DNA of 20,914 nt from JAMCQB01 sp947085305 (GCA_947085305.1 CAMTVV010000059.1:1-20914), one strand, 5' to 3'. Positions 7,259-14,915 are shown, counted from the first letter of the stretch. Notes: generated by a model from the letters alone, not told the origin. A program made the numbers and translations.

Positions 7259-9280
7259 ATGAATTTTAAACGGATGGAAATAGGGCCTGTAATTGAACTG
7301 AGAGACTGTATTGCCGGCCTGACGAACCTTGATTTTACTGTTTATGACCGGACGGGTCATCTGGTCATCCCTTCCCTTTCCCCTGATCCGATAATAGAGG
7401 CGTTTTATTTGTCGGAGAAAGGGCGAAAGGAGCACAGGAGGTATCTTGAAGGGGGCATAGAGAAGGCGGTTCTCAGAAAAAGTCCTACAGTACTCAAGGG
7501 ACCTATGAACCAGTACCACTATTTTATTCCGGTTCAGATCGGCAGTGCGGGTTTGGTGCTGGTGGGGAATGCTTTTTATCTATCGGAGAAGGATGTGGAA
7601 GACTTCGCGTCGAAATGGCACGACTATGGACTCTCCAGAGAGGATGTAAGGCTCCGGACAAAGAAGATAGTCCCGGAGGACATTAAGAAAGTCTTCGAGG
7701 TATATGAAAAAATTCATCGGTTATTCGTTCTGAGTGTTAAGAGCAGTCATGAAAAAGGCATCTATCGGGAAAGATATCGAAAAACGATGACCATCATGGA
7801 ACTCTTTTCCGAGCTCGAGAGGGATATCAGTGAGGAAAAACTATATAATCTCCTCACTGATGCAGTCATTTTTCTCTTCGGCGGAGATACCGTCTCTGCT
7901 ATGGCGCGAACCGATGGGAGATTTGCTCCGGCGCTCACCGCGGGGAGGTTAAAGAAGCAGGTGGAATCCGTCCCTGTGAGAAGTGATCATTTCCTTATCT
8001 CGGATGCCGTTAAAACCCGCAGGCCTTTTACCTGTCTGGACGTCATTGAACTGCTGCGGCTCGGTTACCCGGAAGACATTACATCAATCCAGATATTCCC
8101 CCTCTCAATAAGGGATGAGACCTTTGGTCTCCTCAGCGTTTTTAATTCCCAGCTTTCAGAAGAGGATGTCGATATAATATTCAGGATGTGCAATTTTGCG
8201 GCTTTTTTACTGGACACCATTATTTCCCGGAAGATGTTCAGCGCCAGCACCAACGGTCTCGCCGCCATGAATCTCGCTTTGAATTTGAGCCCGACATTTC
8301 AAGACCCTGATGCGCTTTATGAATCCATTGTGGATGTTTCCTCTAAAATGGTGGATGCGGAAAAGGTCTCCCTAATGCTTCCGGAGGAGGACAGGACAGA
8401 GCTTTTCATAAAGGCGGTCAGGGGGATAAACAAAGTGATCGCAAAAAATATCAGGGTAAAGGTCGGTGAAGGGATTGCCGGGAAGGTCTATCAGAAGGGT
8501 GAACCCCTGATGGTCTCGGATATAGAGAAGAATCTCTCTACAAAGACGAGGCCCAATTACAAAACAAACTCCTTTGTGAGCATCCCGTTGAGAATCGGGG
8601 ATGAAACTATAGGCGTCCTCAACCTTGCCGATAAGATAAACGGCGAGGTCTTCTCTCAGGCGGACATGGAATTCCTTCGCTATTTTGCCTCATACGCCTC
8701 CATAGCCATAAAGGGATCCCATTACTACAGCATATCGGAACAGATGAGAACCCTCTCGATTACCGACGCCCTTACGGGGATCTTCAACAGGAGATATTTC
8801 GATGACCGTCTTTTCGAAGAGTTGCAGCGTGCGGTGCGTTATGATTCCGTATTTTCATTAGCGATTCTTGACATCGATGACTTCAAGTTATTCAATGATA
8901 CCGAGGGGCATGTTTCGGGAGATGAAATGTTGAAAGCCATAACTGATATCTCGAGGGAGTCCCTCAGATCAATAGACATACTGGCGAGATTCGGCGGCGA
9001 AGAGTTTGCTATCATAATGCCCCAGACTGAAAGAGATGAAGCCTTTCTCGTGGCGGAAAGGGTGAGGAAAAACATTACCGAACTTATGCCGCTACGCTGG
9101 AAGAGCTTCCCTCGAGAGAAGATAACGGTGAGCATTGGAATTGCAACCTTCACCGGCGAGGTGAAAGACGCAAAAACGCTTATCAAGAACGCAGACAGAG
9201 CGCTCTACAGAGCTAAGGTAAAGGGCAAAAACAGAACAGTCATATGGGAGACCGCTGACCCTGCAATGCGGGAGGAATAA
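7259..9280 (+). CDS. Diguanylate cyclase with PocR-like and two GAF sensor domains
   Basis: This soluble protein of 673 residues has an N-terminal sensor of about 140 residues resembling the PocR ligand-binding domain (DCIAGLTNLDFTVYDRTGHLV, then FIPVQIGSAGLVLVGNAFYL). Two GAF-like domains follow at about 190-330 and 340-490 (the second with VGEGIAGKVYQKGEPLMV and IPLRIGDETIGVLNLADK), then a C-terminal GGDEF domain from about 500. The active site is GGEEF at 579-583, and the inhibitory I-site RxxD (RSID, 570-573) is intact. It should therefore be an active, product-inhibited synthase of c-di-GMP. ATG 7259 is preferred; an in-frame TTG at 7253 is possible. It sits next to a PilZ-REC effector. 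The ligand is unknown, and the PocR assignment is the weakest part. Confidence 0.9.
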   Translation: MNFKRMEIGPVIELRDCIAGLTNLDFTVYDRTGHLVIPSLSPDPIIEAFYLSEKGRKEHRRYLEGGIEKAVLRKSPTVLKGPMNQYHYFIPVQIGSAGLVLVGNAFYLSEKDVEDFASKWHDYGLSREDVRLRTKKIVPEDIKKVFEVYEKIHRLFVLSVKSSHEKGIYRERYRKTMTIMELFSELERDISEEKLYNLLTDAVIFLFGGDTVSAMARTDGRFAPALTAGRLKKQVESVPVRSDHFLISDAVKTRRPFTCLDVIELLRLGYPEDITSIQIFPLSIRDETFGLLSVFNSQLSEEDVDIIFRMCNFAAFLLDTIISRKMFSASTNGLAAMNLALNLSPTFQDPDALYESIVDVSSKMVDAEKVSLMLPEEDRTELFIKAVRGINKVIAKNIRVKVGEGIAGKVYQKGEPLMVSDIEKNLSTKTRPNYKTNSFVSIPLRIGDETIGVLNLADKINGEVFSQADMEFLRYFASYASIAIKGSHYYSISEQMRTLSITDALTGIFNRRYFDDRLFEELQRAVRYDSVFSLAILDIDDFKLFNDTEGHVSGDEMLKAITDISRESLRSIDILARFGGEEFAIIMPQTERDEAFLVAERVRKNITELMPLRWKSFPREKITVSIGIATFTGEVKDAKTLIKNADRALYRAKVKGKNRTVIWETADPAMREE

Positions 9281-9454
9281 CGCGGAAAATTCGGAACACA
9301 TCCAATATTTTTGCAGAGAATCAATTTGTGGAAGATTTTTAGACCGGCCTTTCAGCCCGAGCGCATAAGCTGTCTCCTGCATAAATCTACGGAATATACT
9401 CTCCGCACTCTGCCTGAAATATAAAGATGCGCCTGTTTTTACATTTACTGCCTT

Positions 9455-10771
9455 CTAAAATAGCCCGAGGGCGTTAAGAAACACTATTATTACCAGCACA
9501 GGGGATATTATTCGTATGCACCACAGCCAGGCATTAAAGGTTTTTGCGTAAAATGTCCCTTCAAAATCGCTTTTCATGATTTCTTTGTTCAGCCGCCAGC
9601 CGACAAAGAGAGATATTGAAACAGCGCCCAGCGGCAGGAGATAATTTGATGCAAGTTTATCAAGGAAATCAAAATATCCGTTGCTGTAAGTTACTCCTAT
9701 GCCTGTCAGAAAACAGACGAAACCGAACATTACGGCCCCCAGATGTCGCGGCATATTATGTTCGTCAAAGAAATATGCTGTGATGACTTCAAGCAGAGAG
9801 ATGGCCGAAGTCAATGCCGCCACAAATAAGAGCATAAAAAATGCCATAGCCACCCATGTGCCTCCGGGCATTTGCAAGAAAGCCGCGGGCAGGGATACAA
9901 AGACCAGACCCGGGCCTTGAGCCGGTTCCTGCCCGAAGGAAAAGACTATAGGGAATACTGCAAATCCGGCCAGGAGGGCAATTCCGGTGTCCATAGTTAC
10001 GACCCACCCGGAAGATCCGGGCGCGCGGTCATGCCGCTTCATATAACTGCCGTAGGTTATCATCGCTCCCATGCCGAGGCTTAAAGAAAAGAAGCACTGG
10101 CCTATTGCCGCAAGCACGGAAGCTCCGGTAAGCATGGCAGGGTCGGGCCGAAGCATAAACTTAATCCCCTGCATTGCGCCGGGCAGGGTGAGACTGTAAG
10201 CTATCAGGCCTATCAAAATGAAAAGCAGGGCGGGCATGAGTATTTCATTCCATCGTTGAAGTCCTTTTTGCACACCGGCCGCCACTATGGTTATTACAAC
10301 TGCGGTAAAAATGCCGTGATAAAATATTTGCTGTTCGGGGGAAGCGGTAAGGCTGTTGAAAATGCTTTTAACCTCTTCCATCGAATGCCCCGGCTCAAAA
10401 ACTCCTGCAATTGATTTGTAAATAAAGCCTAAGGACCAGCCTGCAACGACGCTGTAATAAGAAAGTATTACAAAGGCTGCCAGCACGCCCATGAATCCGA
10501 CAATCTGCCACGGCGATTTTTCGCCTGCAACCGATTTGAAAGCTCCGACCGGATTACGCTGGGTTGTTTTCCCGAGCATTACCTCGGCAATTATAATAGG
10601 CAGGCCGAGAAAGGCAACAGCTAAAAGATACACCAGTACAAATATGCTGCCCCCATTTTCACCTGTCATGTAAGGGAAGCGCCATATATTGCCCAACCCT
10701 ACGGCGCTGCCTGCGGCTGCGAATATAAAACCTAGCCTGCTTCCCCAATGGCTTCTCCCAAGCTTTTTCAT
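9455..10771 (-). CDS. Sodium-dependent transporter, neurotransmitter:sodium symporter (NSS/SNF) family
   Basis: This is a membrane protein of 438 residues and 11-12 hydrophobic segments. It begins with the NSS signature of TM1, RLGFIFAAAGSAVGLGNIWRF followed by PY, the unwound Na+ and substrate site seen in LeuT. Later segments include ITYGSYMKRH and LFVAALTSAISLLEVI, also typical of the family. Bacterial homologues import amino acids with Na+; the substrate cannot be deduced. ATG 10771 is chosen because AAGAGG lies 7 nt upstream on the minus strand and the family N-terminus (KKLGRSHWGSRLG) begins there. An upstream in-frame ATG at 10831 would add 20 atypical residues. It is a single-gene unit pointing toward the cyclase gene. 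The 9281-9454 gap shows nothing recognisable. Confidence 0.93.
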   Translation of the reverse strand: MKKLGRSHWGSRLGFIFAAAGSAVGLGNIWRFPYMTGENGGSIFVLVYLLAVAFLGLPIIIAEVMLGKTTQRNPVGAFKSVAGEKSPWQIVGFMGVLAAFVILSYYSVVAGWSLGFIYKSIAGVFEPGHSMEEVKSIFNSLTASPEQQIFYHGIFTAVVITIVAAGVQKGLQRWNEILMPALLFILIGLIAYSLTLPGAMQGIKFMLRPDPAMLTGASVLAAIGQCFFSLSLGMGAMITYGSYMKRHDRAPGSSGWVVTMDTGIALLAGFAVFPIVFSFGQEPAQGPGLVFVSLPAAFLQMPGGTWVAMAFFMLLFVAALTSAISLLEVITAYFFDEHNMPRHLGAVMFGFVCFLTGIGVTYSNGYFDFLDKLASNYLLPLGAVSISLFVGWRLNKEIMKSDFEGTFYAKTFNAWLWCIRIISPVLVIIVFLNALGLF

Positions 10772-10858
10772 TCCTATACCTCTTGCTGCCTGAATAGTTG
10801 AAAATAATTTAATTATACTCAAATTTATCATCTTGTGGAAGTGGGGAAAGGGGCTGAA

Positions 10859-11019
10859 ATGAGGCAGGTAATAATCCTTCTCGTGGAGCAGAACGCCCTC
10901 GCAGCCCTCAGCTTTTCGAGCAGGGGTATGTTCTTGAAAACGGGAGGATAACGCTTCAGGGAACCGGAGAGGAACTGCTCAGGAATGAGCAGGTGGAGAA
11001 GGCGTATTTGGGGGAATGA
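10859..11019 (+). pseudogene. livF: Remnant of branched-chain amino acid ABC transporter ATPase (LivF), frameshifted 3' end
   Basis: Two frames together give the LivF C-terminus. From 10859, MRQVIILLVEQNALAAL resembles the family's LLVEQN-x-x-AL. Near 10930 homology moves to another frame, reading GYVLENGRITLQGTGEELL then RNEQVEKAYLGE, ending at TGA 11017-11019. The first frame stops at about 10940, so at least one indel separates the parts. Walker A, signature and Walker B regions are absent. Only about 53 codons remain of a protein normally near 235 residues, so this is a dead fragment. No other liv genes are in the window. Confidence 0.8.
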
Positions 11020-11208
11020 GTCCCCCGGCCCGAGAGGGGCCATTTTCCGCCGGAGCTGGAGCGCATCGGGGTCCGTGAGTATCGCGAGGTTTTTTTCAAA
11101 CCCTACAGGATCATTTACCAGGTGGTCAGGACCGACGTATTTGTCTTCTGCGTGCTCGACGGCAGGCGCGACTTGCAGGATATTCTCCAGGAGCGCCTGT
11201 TGCGATGA
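11020..11208 (+). pseudogene. 5'-truncated RelE/ParE-family toxin remnant
   Basis: Directly after the livF stop, in the same frame, the sequence reads HFPPELERIGVREYREVFF then KPYRIIYQVVRTDVFVFCV and LDGRRDLQDILQERLLR, ending at TGA 11206-11208. This is the C-terminal half of a type II RelE/ParE toxin (the VPEL-x-REYREVF-x-PYRIIY and LDGRRDLQ regions). The N-terminal helices and any start codon are missing, and no antitoxin gene precedes it. It has probably lost function. The junction with the livF fragment suggests a deletion that joined two unrelated 3' ends. The stretch 11209-11360 shows no gene. Confidence 0.75.
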
Positions 11209-11367
11209 GGTTTTATCCCCATTAGGAAACCTCGCTGTTCCACTGGTTACGAGGTTGTTCTGGCGCCGGCGACGATTCTGATAAATAAAGCAAATGGTTA
11301 GATAATGAGGCTCTCGGCAGATTTCTTATCGCCATTCTGGTCCTTCCCGGCCCATGCAAAATATTTC

Positions 11368-11395
11368 TTGACATAGTGGCATAATGTCATATAGC
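11368..11395 (+). promoter_or_regulatory. Putative sigma-70 promoter with palindromes ahead of the AAA ATPase
   Basis: TTGACA (11368-11373) and TATAGC (11390-11395) are 16 bp apart. Transcription would begin at about 11402, only a few bases before ATG 11406, and no Shine-Dalgarno sequence is present, so a nearly leaderless mRNA is predicted. Overlapping inverted repeats TGACAT/ATGTCA and TGTCAT/ATGACA surround the -10 and could be an operator. This is prediction from sequence only. Confidence 0.45.
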
Positions 11396-11405
11396 ATGTA
11401 ATATC

Positions 11406-12623
11406 ATGACAGAATATGTTGAGCGCGATATTGCCTCGGTCATCCCGGCTGCGTTGCATAATATGCCGGTTACGGTAATCACCGGAATGAGGCAGACCGG
11501 AAAGAGCACCTTCCTCCAGAACAATCCGAAACTCAAAAACAGAAGATACGTTACCCTCGATGACTTTGTCCAGCTTGAAGCGGCAAAGACCGATCCCGAC
11601 GGGTTTGTCCGTTCAGACGAGCCAATGACTATAGATGAGGCGCAGAAATGCCCGGAGCTGTTGACTTCAATAAAAAGGGCTGTTGACAAAAAAAGGCGGC
11701 CGGGACAGTTTTTATTGTCCGGCTCAGCCAACCTTGCAATGCTGAGGCGTGTGTCAGAGAGTCTTGCGGGGCGTGCCGTGTATTTCAGTCTGCATCCTTT
11801 TTCCAGAAGGGAAATAGCAGGCGCCGCAGGAGAAACCCCATACCTGAAGAGGTTCTTCACAAAACAGGAGATGTCCAAAAATGGCCTCCGGGACACGATA
11901 AAGGCAGAGGACATCCTGCAGGGCGGTATGCCGTCCGTCTGCCTCGGCGAGGTCAAAAACAGGTCTCTATGGTTTAAAGGTTTTGAACAGACTTACCTGG
12001 AAAGGGATGTGAGGGAATTAAGCCAGGTCGGAAATATCATATCATTCAGAAATCTTTTGCATCTTGCCGCCCTGAGGACCGGACAGCTTCTGAACCCGAG
12101 CCAGCTCGGCAGGGACGCAAAACTAAACGCGGTCACTACTTCGCGGTACCTTTCCCTGCTTGAAGCGTCATTTATAATCCAGCGGATCAGCCCTTATCTG
12201 AAAAACAGGGCAGGCAGGCTTATTAAATCCCCGAAGCTGTATATAAGCGATTCGGGTCTTGCCTGTTACCTGTCGGGTATCGAAAGCGGCAGGTCTGAGC
12301 TTATGAAGGGGGCGATGTTTGAAACTTATGTTGCGCAGAACCTTTCAGGAATAATAGATACGCGGTGGCCGGAGGCAGGCATTTATTTCTGGCACGTCCA
12401 GGGCAGGTACGAGGTGGATTTTGTCATTGAGGCGGGCAACAAGTGTCTTGCCGTAGAGGTGAAGTCTGCGGCGAGATGGGATGAGAGGGACCTTGCCGGT
12501 CTCAAGGCATTTCTGTCTGTAACGCCGCATTGTGTTGCGGCCCTGCTTGCATACAACGGCACTGAAATGGTCAAACTCGGCGAGCGCCTCTGGGCAGTGC
12601 CTTTGGGTCTACTGCTCTCATAA
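11406..12623 (+). CDS. ATP-binding protein, AAA_14 / DUF4143 family
   Basis: This 405-residue protein has an N-terminal P-loop ATPase with Walker A GMRQTGKST (27-35), Walker B MTIDEAQ (74-80) and the sensor LLSGSANL (103-110). The C-terminal DUF4143 region ends in a PD-(D/E)XK-like fold with EVDFVIEAGN and LAVEVKSA at about 335-355. The Asp, Glu and Lys of the nuclease motif are present, so nuclease activity is possible, but most family members are uncharacterised. The family is common as isolated accessory genes, often near toxin-antitoxin modules and repeats, as here. No partner gene is seen. Function beyond ATP binding is not known. Confidence 0.88.
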   Translation: MTEYVERDIASVIPAALHNMPVTVITGMRQTGKSTFLQNNPKLKNRRYVTLDDFVQLEAAKTDPDGFVRSDEPMTIDEAQKCPELLTSIKRAVDKKRRPGQFLLSGSANLAMLRRVSESLAGRAVYFSLHPFSRREIAGAAGETPYLKRFFTKQEMSKNGLRDTIKAEDILQGGMPSVCLGEVKNRSLWFKGFEQTYLERDVRELSQVGNIISFRNLLHLAALRTGQLLNPSQLGRDAKLNAVTTSRYLSLLEASFIIQRISPYLKNRAGRLIKSPKLYISDSGLACYLSGIESGRSELMKGAMFETYVAQNLSGIIDTRWPEAGIYFWHVQGRYEVDFVIEAGNKCLAVEVKSAARWDERDLAGLKAFLSVTPHCVAALLAYNGTEMVKLGERLWAVPLGLLLS

Positions 12624-12645
12624 AAGGAAAATAATTAGGGACACC

Positions 12646-12778
12646 GAGCCTGTCTAAAAACTGCCATTTCCATAAGAAGGCGTCATTCCCGTGAAGGCGG
12701 GAATCCAGTCTTTCCAATGGGTTCTGGATTCCCCGGTCAGAGCCGGGGAATGACAGAACTGAGTTTTTAGACAAGCTC
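12646..12778. mobile_element. MITE-like element, 133 bp, 17-bp terminal inverted repeats
   Basis: The left end GAGCCTGTCTAAAAACT (12646-12662) and right end AGTTTTTAGACAAGCTC (12762-12778) are inverted repeats with one mismatch. Inside are two nested hairpins, one around CATTCCCG and CGGGAATCC, the other around CCCCGG and CCGGGG, of the widespread GTCATTCC repeat type. No coding capacity is seen, and no clear target-site duplication is visible. It lies 22 bp after the AAA ATPase stop. The remainder up to 12852 holds nothing recognised. Confidence 0.75.
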
Positions 12779-12852
12779 CACTGAGCCGATATCGATAGGG
12801 TCAGGTTTTGTTTCGTGCAGGGACGGAAGAAAGCTTCATTTCAATCCGCCGA

Positions 12853-13233
12853 TCACTCCTGATAAAAATCGCCTTCCCGTACCATCGGATAGTGCTTCCT
12901 GTTTCTTGTCCATAGCTCGCAGCCGTTGATTCTGGCGACGGCAGCAATCAATGCATCGGCGAGTGTGACACTATGGGATTTGCGGAATTTGTTCAGGAAT
13001 TCTCCTGCAAGCATTCCGGACCTTTCATCGATTCCAAGGACCTCCAGGGATTCGAAAAAATCATCCACGACGGCTTTTTCCCCTGGCAGTATCCCTGCGA
13101 ATACCTCGGCCAACTGAACCGGCGTGACAAATACATTCCCGTTGTTCTCGACAACTGTGCTTTTGAACCGCTCGGCAACCTGCCTGTCGCCTCTGAGAAT
13201 CCAGATAAGCACGTCGGAATCGACAACTACCAT
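12853..13233 (-). CDS. vapC: PIN-domain toxin (VapC-like ribonuclease)
   Basis: This 126-residue PIN-domain protein, whose family cleaves RNA with Mg2+ or Mn2+, has the N-terminal acid in VVVDSDVLIWILRG (D5, or D7), E43 in LAEVFAG and D93 in LADALIAA. The fourth position is N111 (LWTRNRKHYP), a usual variant of this subgroup. The ATG at 13233 overlaps the antitoxin stop by 7 nt (ATGGTAG), the classical coupled antitoxin-toxin arrangement. All core residues are intact, so it should be active. Its RNA target cannot be told from sequence. Confidence 0.92.
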   Translation of the reverse strand: MVVVDSDVLIWILRGDRQVAERFKSTVVENNGNVFVTPVQLAEVFAGILPGEKAVVDDFFESLEVLGIDERSGMLAGEFLNKFRKSHSVTLADALIAAVARINGCELWTRNRKHYPMVREGDFYQE

Positions 13234-13463
13234 GTTTTTCTGTCTTTCCTCATATCCTTGACATGCTTTTCAACGTCGAAATCCCTGTCTTTCCATAAAC
13301 CGAACACCCTGTCTGCGGCTTTCAGCGCCTTCCGGACCTTTCTGTTCATCCGTTCACGGATGCTCTGACGTATCACCTCAGAGACAGTGACGTGTCTGGT
13401 CTCGCTTTCTTTTCTTAAATATTTATACGTTGTGTCGTCGATGTATATCTGGGTTCTTTTCAT
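13227..13463 (-). CDS. Ribbon-helix-helix antitoxin of the PIN toxin
   Basis: This small protein of 78 residues has the ribbon KRTQIYIDDTTYKYLRKES followed by TVSEVIRQSIRERMNRK, the strand-helix-helix pattern of RHH/CopG repressors. A basic and aromatic tail, probably the toxin-binding part, ends RKDRKTW. ATG 13463 is chosen over an upstream in-frame start at 13502 because GAGGAGGT lies 6 nt before it and the RHH ribbon starts there. It should dimerise, bind the promoter palindrome at 13482-13495, and neutralise the PIN toxin encoded immediately downstream. Confidence 0.9.
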   Translation of the reverse strand: MKRTQIYIDDTTYKYLRKESETRHVTVSEVIRQSIRERMNRKVRKALKAADRVFGLWKDRDFDVEKHVKDMRKDRKTW

Positions 13464-13481
13464 AACAAAACCTCCTCGGTG

Positions 13482-13521
13482 ATGTATATATACATTATCC
13501 ATTTTGACGGCGTATTGTCAA
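13482..13521 (-). promoter_or_regulatory. Promoter and operator of the toxin-antitoxin operon
   Basis: On the minus strand, TTGACA (13521-13516) and GATAAT (13499-13494) are 16 bp apart. A perfect 14-bp palindrome, ATGTATATATACAT (13482-13495), overlaps the -10 and start region just upstream of the antitoxin Shine-Dalgarno sequence. This is the expected place for autorepression by the RHH antitoxin. Confidence 0.6.
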
Positions 13522-13569
13522 GCGGGCAATTATACAAGGAATTCGAGAAATAGCTTTTTAGAAACAAAA

Positions 13570-13644
13570 TGTCATTCTGAGCGTGTCGAAGAATGTAATG
13601 GAACCAATAAATTATAGCCACCCTTCGATATGCTCAGGGTGACA
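13570..13644. repeat. Imperfect inverted repeat (TGTCATTCTGAGC type)
   Basis: The left arm (13570-13595) and right arm (13619-13644) pair imperfectly over 26 bp, beginning TGTCATTCTGAGC and ending GCTCAGGGTGACA. A 23-nt AT-rich loop separates them. It occupies the 256-bp gap between the toxin-antitoxin operon and the acylphosphatase, which otherwise shows only the promoters at its two ends. Confidence 0.85.
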
Positions 13645-13719
13645 AGAAGGGGTATTTCTCGAAACCCTCATAAAAGAGCTTTCATAGCCTTTGGGGTCTC
13701 TTTTTGTTATAATTGCTTC

Positions 13720-14001
13720 ATGCAGCTTGCGCGGGCGCATCTGATAATAAAAGGGAGGGTGCAGGGTGTTTTCTACCGCGCCTTTACGCGCGATATTGCG
13801 ACCCAGCTCGGCCTCAGGGGCTGGGTCAGAAACCTCTCCGACGGCAGCGTGGAGGCCCTCCTTGAGGGTGATCGGGAGGAGATCGAGCGGGCGATCAAAC
13901 ACTGTTTTTCAGGACCTCCCGGCGCTCTGGTGGATGACATCGGGGTAACCTGGGAGGACTATCAGGGGGATCAGCGGGGATTCCAGATAAGATACTACTG
14001 A
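13720..14001 (+). CDS. Acylphosphatase
   Basis: This 93-residue enzyme hydrolyses acyl phosphates. The active-site segment GRVQGVFYRAFTRDIA contains the phosphate-binding loop and its Arg, and GWVRNLSDGSVEALLEGD contains the catalytic Asn, as in all acylphosphatases. The family length is about 90. ATG 13720 is chosen because homology starts there; the frame stays open upstream through repeat-derived sequence (from 13630). A good TATAAT lies at 13708-13713, only 7 nt before the ATG, with no Shine-Dalgarno sequence, so the message may be leaderless. The stop overlaps the start of the next gene by one base (TGATG). Confidence 0.94.
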   Translation: MQLARAHLIIKGRVQGVFYRAFTRDIATQLGLRGWVRNLSDGSVEALLEGDREEIERAIKHCFSGPPGALVDDIGVTWEDYQGDQRGFQIRYY

Positions 14002-14915
14002 TGCACCGCATGGCGATAGTTCAAAAGATCGAGAGAACAAAAGTTCAGAAGTTCAAAAGTTCAGAAGTTCAAAAGGTTGGAAAAACAAGAGGAGCCAAAT
14101 TGTTTGCCTTTGCACTTCTGCGCTTCTGCGCCTCTGCTCTGGCTTGTCTGTTTATCCTTCCCTCCCTTCTCTTTGCCTTTGCTGATTCCGACATCGCTTC
14201 CTATCAGAAAGAGATTGGAGATAAAGCAATAGGGGAGAGGATTGCCTTGTGGGCTGAGAGATTTGTGGGGACCCCCTATGATCCGGATCCTCTCGGCGAA
14301 TATGTAACTAAAAAGGCGATTGTAGCAGATGCTCGCGTGGACTGCATGTATCTCAGTTTCAGGTCTGTGGAACTGGCCTTGAGTCATACCCCTGAAGAAG
14401 CGGTTAGTATCGCGCTGGATAAACGATTCTTCAGTAAAGGGATGATAGAAAACGGCGAGGTCATCAATTATGAGCAAAGATTTCAGTACGGTGAAGACAT
14501 GCTTGACAGCGGGAAATGGGGGAAGGAGATAACAGAACAACTGGGTAAGGTTACAGAGATAAAAGGTTCAAGGGGAAGAGAAAAAGTGAAGATTATTTTA
14601 AAGAAAGATTTATTAAAAAGTATCAGAGGGTCAAAGTATCAAAGGGTTACCCTCCGACAAGCTCAGACACTCAGACACTCGGACACTTTTAAGAGCGGTG
14701 ATTTTATCTTCTTTGTCAAAGCATCTGAAAAGCGGATATACGATGAGATTGTCGGTCATATCGGGATAATAAAGATGGAGGGGGAAACCCCTTACCTTAT
14801 TCATGCCGGCGGGATAAAGAACAAAGGCGGCGAGGTGAAGAAGGCGCTGTTGTATGATTATATACGTTCAATGCCCTTTGCAGGGGTGAAGGTCAGCAGG
14901 TTCCTTACCCCTTGA
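14001..14915 (+). CDS. Probable secreted NlpC/P60-like (DUF1460-type) cysteine hydrolase
   Basis: This 304-residue protein has a hydrophobic segment at about 33-60 ending FAFAD, a likely signal peptide after an unusually long basic leader. The mature part has FVGTPYDPDPLGE, then VDCMYLSF (C115 as candidate nucleophile), and later GHIGIIK with H253 and YLIHAGG with H268. This order fits the NlpC/P60 papain-like fold, closest in pattern to DUF1460 amidase-like proteins, suggesting action on cell-wall peptides; that is inference. The leader (14041-14141) and residues 206-230 (14617-14690) consist of 8-nt periodic repeats, so the true ancestral start may have been nearer the signal peptide. It overlaps the acylphosphatase by one base. 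Confidence 0.65.
   Translation: MHRMAIVQKIERTKVQKFKSSEVQKVGKTRGAKLFAFALLRFCASALACLFILPSLLFAFADSDIASYQKEIGDKAIGERIALWAERFVGTPYDPDPLGEYVTKKAIVADARVDCMYLSFRSVELALSHTPEEAVSIALDKRFFSKGMIENGEVINYEQRFQYGEDMLDSGKWGKEITEQLGKVTEIKGSRGREKVKIILKKDLLKSIRGSKYQRVTLRQAQTLRHSDTFKSGDFIFFVKASEKRIYDEIVGHIGIIKMEGETPYLIHAGGIKNKGGEVKKALLYDYIRSMPFAGVKVSRFLTP
14041..14141. repeat. 8-nt periodic repeats inside the leader of the secreted protein
   Basis: Two adjoining tracts are in coding sequence. Positions 14041-14077 alternate GTTCAGAA and GTTCAAAA, encoding KVQKFKSSEVQK. Positions 14101-14141 iterate CTTCTGCG-like units, encoding LFAFALLRFCASALACL. The second tract supplies much of the hydrophobic signal-peptide core. 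Confidence 0.8.
14617..14690. repeat. In-frame inverted repeat with 8-nt periodic arms
   Basis: The left arm (14617-14650) iterates AAGTATCA, GAGGGTCA, AAGTATCA, AAGGGTTA. The right arm (14663-14690) iterates CAGACACT. The arms are roughly inverted, with about 17 of 23 positions complementary. It encodes residues 206-230 of the secreted protein (RGSKYQRVTLRQAQTLRHSD) in frame. Confidence 0.75.

Noticed and set aside
9281..9454. Possible small gene between the cyclase and transporter genes
   Set aside because: Checked for frames with a Shine-Dalgarno sequence and coding pattern; only a weak antisense frame overlapping the cyclase end exists.
10772..10831. Upstream ATG (10831) as start of the NSS transporter
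   Set aside because: The extra 20 residues are atypical and lack a Shine-Dalgarno sequence, while ATG 10771 has AAGAGG at good spacing and matches the family N-terminus.
10828..11043. Minus-strand open frame of 71 codons opposite the livF remnant
   Set aside because: The plus strand gives clear LivF homology in two frames, whereas the minus product shows nothing recognisable.
13630..13719. Upstream in-frame extension of the acylphosphatase (30 extra codons)
   Set aside because: It is derived from the adjacent inverted repeat and has no family counterpart; homology begins at ATG 13720.
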